Part shown: positions 60,751 to 64,000 of the stretch, piece after piece
Layout of the letters: each line of letters opens with the position of its first letter
How positions within the stretch are numbered: the stretch's first letter is position 1
NCBI GenBank assembly: GCA_021299375.1
Contig: JAJTGR010000033.1
Location: forward strand, 1-64,000
Length of the DNA: 64,000 bases
Direction of reading: 5' to 3'
Origin: Gemmatimonadota bacterium
Lineage (GTDB): Bacteria > Gemmatimonadota > Gemmatimonadetes > Gemmatimonadales > Gemmatimonadaceae
The notes under the pieces: model-generated
The model's input: the letters and a program-made list of their open reading frames with translations, nothing else
The model's database searches: none
Told to the model about the DNA's origin: nothing
Translations under genes and position numbers: made by a program

Positions 60751-63700
60751 TTACCCGGCGCGGCGTCGGGCGGAAATGGGGTGTGCATTCGCGCGGGCGG
60801 GCTGGCCCGCCGTCGCGATCCGATCCAGGTACCGGGTCATCTCGCCTGCGAGCGGGCCGAGTTCGTCGGTCGTGAGCCGTCGGCGCATCTCGGCCAGCGC
60901 GTCCAGCGGGCATCGTCCGAGCGCGCTGGGATCGGCCTGCAGCACGGTCGCGACCTCACGCACCACGGCCGGCGCGGTGGCCGAGCCCGCGATCGTGCGA
61001 CAGAGGGCCTGCACGATCTGCTGACGCCGGCGCGAGGTGATCGCCCACGAGGTCATGTGCCCCAGCAGCGCCAGATTCGGTCCGACCCCCTGAAAGAGGA
61101 ACGCGCGGGGATCGCACAGCACCGTCGCCACCGTCGACGCGGCCCGCACGACCCCGTCCTCGTTCTCGAGATTCGCGAAGGGGGTGAGCGCGCTGAAATC
61201 GTGGCGTGCCAGGAGGTCGTGCACCGCGCGTGCGCTGTCCCACATGCTGGCCATGGGGAACGTGCTGGTGTCCTGACCCGGATGAATACGGGTGCGTCCG
61301 ACGCGGGCGTCGACGAACTGCAACGGTGTGCGCAGGCTCAGGCGCAACCAGAGATCGAAGTCCTGGGACCAGCGATACCGCGTGTCCCACCCGCCCATCT
61401 CCTGCACCAGCGCGCGGTCGATGCAGATGGTGATCCCGTTGACGTAGTTGGCGCGCAGCAGCGTCAGCGTCTGCTCGGCCGGGGCGGGGATGGCCGACAG
61501 CTGGCGCCGCTCCGGCATGGGCTCGAGGCGACCCTCGGCCTCGTGCAGCAGCGAGAAGTTCGCATGGAAGACGCGGGCATGCGGCCAGATGCCCTGCGCG
61601 TCGGCGAAGATCGACAGCGCGTCCGGCTCGAACAGGTCGTCGCTGGACAGCCAGCAGATGCGATCCCCGCGCGCGTGCGCAAGCGCGGTATTGAGCGCGG
61701 CGCCCGTGCCCCCGTTCGGCTGCGTGAAGCCGCGGATGCGGCGGTCGCGCGCCATCCACTCGGCAATCACATCACGGGTGCCGTCGGTCGAGCCATCATC
61801 CACCACCACGACCTCGAAGTCCTCCCACGTCTGGTTGAGCAGGCTCTGCAGGGTTTCCGGCAGATAGTGCGCCTGCTGGTAGCTGGGAACGAGGACCGAG
61901 AAACGCACCGGGCCGCGGGTCCGGGTCGGGAACCGACGCCGCCCGGGGGCATCAGGCAGCACCGCGGTCACTCGCGCGACGTAGCGGTCGAGGAGGGAGC
62001 CATGATGGCCGACGGTCGCATGCGTGACGCGTTCGTTGTAGCGTTGGCTCTGCCCGGCGCCGCCGAACCAGTGGATCCCGATCGCGCCGGACGGCAGCGA
62101 CTTCGGATCTCCCGGCGCGTGCAGCTGGGCGATCTGGCGCCAGTCGAACGCGTAGACCACGTCCATGTCGATGTTGAACGGACGGTCGGATGGGTGCAGG
62201 GTGGCAAGCGCCTCGAAGGTGGGGAAACACCGCTGCAGCAGATGCGACCCGAGTGACTGATACACCGTGGGATCGAACGTCCGCGGGGCCTCGGCGACGA
62301 GCTGCTCGTAGCATGCGGCACCCGGTGCCCCGAACAGGAAGCCGATGAACTGATGGCCGTAGTGCGCGCAGAGCCCGACGCGTGCATCCGCCTGTGCGGG
62401 GTCGTTGAAGGACGCGAAGCGCACGGGACGGTGGTAGGCAATGTCGGCGTCGCTGTACAGGCCACCCTCGGTCGCGAGGACGTGCCAGCGGAAGAAGTCG
62501 GCCTTGAACGTCTCCGCAGCGCCGGCGAGCGCCGGCCAGCGATCGAAGTCCACCTCCACGATGTCCACGTCGGCCAGCGCGTAGAGGTCACGTGCATAGT
62601 CGCGACCACGGAAGGTGCTGCCTTCGTATGCCTCGAGCGTCGTCCACTCGGCCGACCGCTGGTGGAGCGTGCGCGGGACGTGCACCCGCACTTCCCAGTC
62701 GGGATTGGCTCGACGGAACGAGGCAACCGTGAGATAGCGCAGGAACGAGGTCCGCTCACCGCCCCAGTAGAAGTGGGCGATGCGCGGAATGGCCTGCAGA
62801 TGCCACGGGCGGGTGAACCCGAGTCGGGTGCGCAACGCCTGCGGCCCGCGCGCTTCGAAGAGCGTGTGGAGCTCCGCCCACGTGGTGTCATCGGGAAAGA
62901 GGTCGCCCGCGCGGGCCAGCACCGCGGCCACGTCGCCGCCGTCGTGCAGGGCCGTGTCGAGCGCGCGATACATGGCAACGCGGGAGGAACGCTGGTACTG
63001 CGGACTCCGCGAGGCGCCGTCTGGTTCGTCCTGCGGATTGGCACCGGTCACGAGCCACTCCGCCAGCACCTCGGCCTCTGCCGTATTCGCCAGGCCGACG
63101 GCTCGCGCCTGCTCACGCGCCACGCGGTGGGCACGTGGCGCGATCATGAACGGCGCGCTGCGGTCGATCGTCCGGAGGGCGGTGTCGATGTCCTGGGGTG
63201 ACAGGTAGCGACGAGCGAGTTCCACGGCCGCCTCGGCAAACTGCGCGCGCCATGCTGCGCGCTCCGTGCCCTGAAGCCACGCGCGCAGCCGCTCCAGCAG
63301 CACCGTCGACGGCCCCACGCCCCGGTGTATTGGGGCGGTTGTGTCCACCGCGATCGTGAGCGCCGACTTCGCGGCGGCCAGCAGGCGCTTCGGATCCTGC
63401 ACGACGGCTGGCGCGAGCAGTGCCTCGAAGGGGCGCTGCTCGAGGAAGGTGTCGAGGATGAGCCCGGCCTCCACGCGGGGGCCCGCCGTCACCATCGGCA
63501 ACGAGGGCTCCGCAGCGGGAGTCGCGTGCGCGGCCGCCACCACACGCAACGTCGGCCCGCTGGCGGCGAGCTCGAGGGCCAGAGCGAACTCGGGCACCCA
63601 GCGCCAGCTGGTCCAATCCGAGGTGGTCGAGGTGACGGCCGCGGAAGCGAGGCAGAGCGGGGCCGTCACCGACCACCGGCCTGCGCACGCCGCGAGCACG

Positions 63701-63996
63701 GGCGTCTCGAGCAGGGTGCCGGCCGCTGACGACGGCATGGCCCGCGCGGCGATGCCCTCGGCCTGCTCTCCCGATCCGATCAGGAGGGCTTCCGCGGGGT
63801 ACGCCGCGACGGCGCGCTGGAAGGCGCGGAGTGCGGTCGGCTCGAGTGTTGTGCCGTGGGTGGGCACCACCAGCCACGCCGTGCGGGCGGCGGCGGCGGC
63901 GGCCACCAGCGCCGCGCTGCGCGTGGTGTGCGTCCCGGCATCGACCACCCCGTCCGGCATGGCCGGCACGGCGGCGTTCGGCATCGCCTCGTCCAC
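60751..63996 (-). CDS. Large multidomain glycosyltransferase (GT32-like plus GT2), perhaps cut by the window edge
   Basis: At least 1081 residues from GTG 63996; the frame is still open at the window end, and ATG 63984 is another start. Residues 1-400 contain an unassigned alpha/beta and helical region. Residues about 403-645 are a GT32/capsular-type transferase: IPRIAHFYWGGERTSFL, FKADFFRWHVLATEGGLYSDADI with DxD at 516-518, and GIHWFGGAG. Residues about 699-930 are a GT2 domain: FSVLVPSYQQAHYLPETLQS, VVVDDGSTDGT (DDG at 733-735) and LSSDD, and RWSQDFDLWLRLS as the base-containing motif. A final 100 residues are helical. It may build two links of a surface or flagellin glycan. Confidence 0.82.
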   Translation of the reverse strand: MDEAMPNAAVPAMPDGVVDAGTHTTRSAALVAAAAAARTAWLVVPTHGTTLEPTALRAFQRAVAAYPAEALLIGSGEQAEGIAARAMPSSAAGTLLETPVLAACAGRWSVTAPLCLASAAVTSTTSDWTSWRWVPEFALALELAASGPTLRVVAAAHATPAAEPSLPMVTAGPRVEAGLILDTFLEQRPFEALLAPAVVQDPKRLLAAAKSALTIAVDTTAPIHRGVGPSTVLLERLRAWLQGTERAAWRAQFAEAAVELARRYLSPQDIDTALRTIDRSAPFMIAPRAHRVAREQARAVGLANTAEAEVLAEWLVTGANPQDEPDGASRSPQYQRSSRVAMYRALDTALHDGGDVAAVLARAGDLFPDDTTWAELHTLFEARGPQALRTRLGFTRPWHLQAIPRIAHFYWGGERTSFLRYLTVASFRRANPDWEVRVHVPRTLHQRSAEWTTLEAYEGSTFRGRDYARDLYALADVDIVEVDFDRWPALAGAAETFKADFFRWHVLATEGGLYSDADIAYHRPVRFASFNDPAQADARVGLCAHYGHQFIGFLFGAPGAACYEQLVAEAPRTFDPTVYQSLGSHLLQRCFPTFEALATLHPSDRPFNIDMDVVYAFDWRQIAQLHAPGDPKSLPSGAIGIHWFGGAGQSQRYNERVTHATVGHHGSLLDRYVARVTAVLPDAPGRRRFPTRTRGPVRFSVLVPSYQQAHYLPETLQSLLNQTWEDFEVVVVDDGSTDGTRDVIAEWMARDRRIRGFTQPNGGTGAALNTALAHARGDRICWLSSDDLFEPDALSIFADAQGIWPHARVFHANFSLLHEAEGRLEPMPERRQLSAIPAPAEQTLTLLRANYVNGITICIDRALVQEMGGWDTRYRWSQDFDLWLRLSLRTPLQFVDARVGRTRIHPGQDTSTFPMASMWDSARAVHDLLARHDFSALTPFANLENEDGVVRAASTVATVLCDPRAFLFQGVGPNLALLGHMTSWAITSRRRQQIVQALCRTIAGSATAPAVVREVATVLQADPSALGRCPLDALAEMRRRLTTDELGPLAGEMTRYLDRIATAGQPARANAHPISARRRAG

Positions 63997-64000
63997 CCGC

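Noticed and set aside
1-64000. CRISPR arrays, insertion sequences, prophage genes, tRNA or rRNA genes
   Set aside because: I looked for regularly spaced repeats, transposase motifs, integrases and cloverleaf sequences and saw none.

Overview
The window is 64 kb of high-GC DNA packed with tightly spaced, often overlapping genes (many ATGA or GTGA stop/start overlaps). The gene set suggests a didermic, motile, soil-type bacterium: L- and P-ring proteins (FlgH, FlgI), outer-membrane proteins and sigma54-type flagellar control. Gene order, the proline/alanine-rich extensions and the companion genes look most like Gemmatimonadota (Gemmatimonas-like), but that is an inference and not proven here.

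Left part (1-17.4 kb) holds household and accessory genes. A co-directional run at 367-8101 encodes a secreted S41 protease, a secreted protein of unknown role, an Omp85-like barrel protein, a methyltransferase, CysE, CysK and a secreted alpha/beta hydrolase. Then come a decayed nucleotidyltransferase-like gene, a YoaK-type membrane protein, RmuC, a HipA-like kinase, a lipoprotein flanked by two copies of an intergenic repeat (about 11.2-11.5 kb and 12.8-13.1 kb), an acidic protein, and an ABC exporter operon with a glycine-zipper lipoprotein.

Middle part (17.4-55.8 kb) is an almost complete flagellar regulon, nearly all on the minus strand. Its transcription units are flgB-flgC-unknown-fliE-F-G-H-I-J-motE-like-fliK-flgD-flgE; fliL-M-N-OP; fliQ-R-flhB-A-F-G-fliA-unknown; flgF-G-A-H-I-J-N-K-csrA; and motA-motB. 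On the plus strand is flgL-fliW. Each of the four large minus-strand units is preceded, 30-45 bases upstream of its likely transcript start, by a near-consensus sigma54 -24/-12 element. A GAFTGA-type response regulator lies just upstream of flgB. A sigma28-like promoter precedes flgL, and fliA (sigma28) is in the third unit. CsrA and FliW are both present, which fits the FliW-CsrA-flagellin control circuit. Flagellin, fliD, fliS and the core chemotaxis genes are not in the window.

The most unusual feature is FliK. Its 679-residue reading frame contains, between a FliK-like N-terminal region and a FliK C-terminal domain, what looks like a complete M15-type peptidoglycan peptidase domain with its zinc and catalytic residues in place. 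FlgJ in the same regulon is only the short rod-binding half and has no muramidase domain, so FliK may supply the missing cell-wall-cutting activity. Other oddities are a fused FliO-FliP reading frame with an internal signal-peptide-like segment, an FlhG that has lost both P-loop lysines, an FlgH without a lipobox, a CsrA with a long tail, and a lone histidine-phosphotransfer-like protein beside motA.

Right part (56-64 kb) holds a surface-glycan or flagellin-glycosylation type cluster next to flgL-fliW: a degenerate methyltransferase-like protein, an 874-residue GT2-GT4 double glycosyltransferase, an FkbM methyltransferase, and a glycosyltransferase of at least 1081 residues (GT32-like plus GT2) whose reading frame is still open at the window edge.
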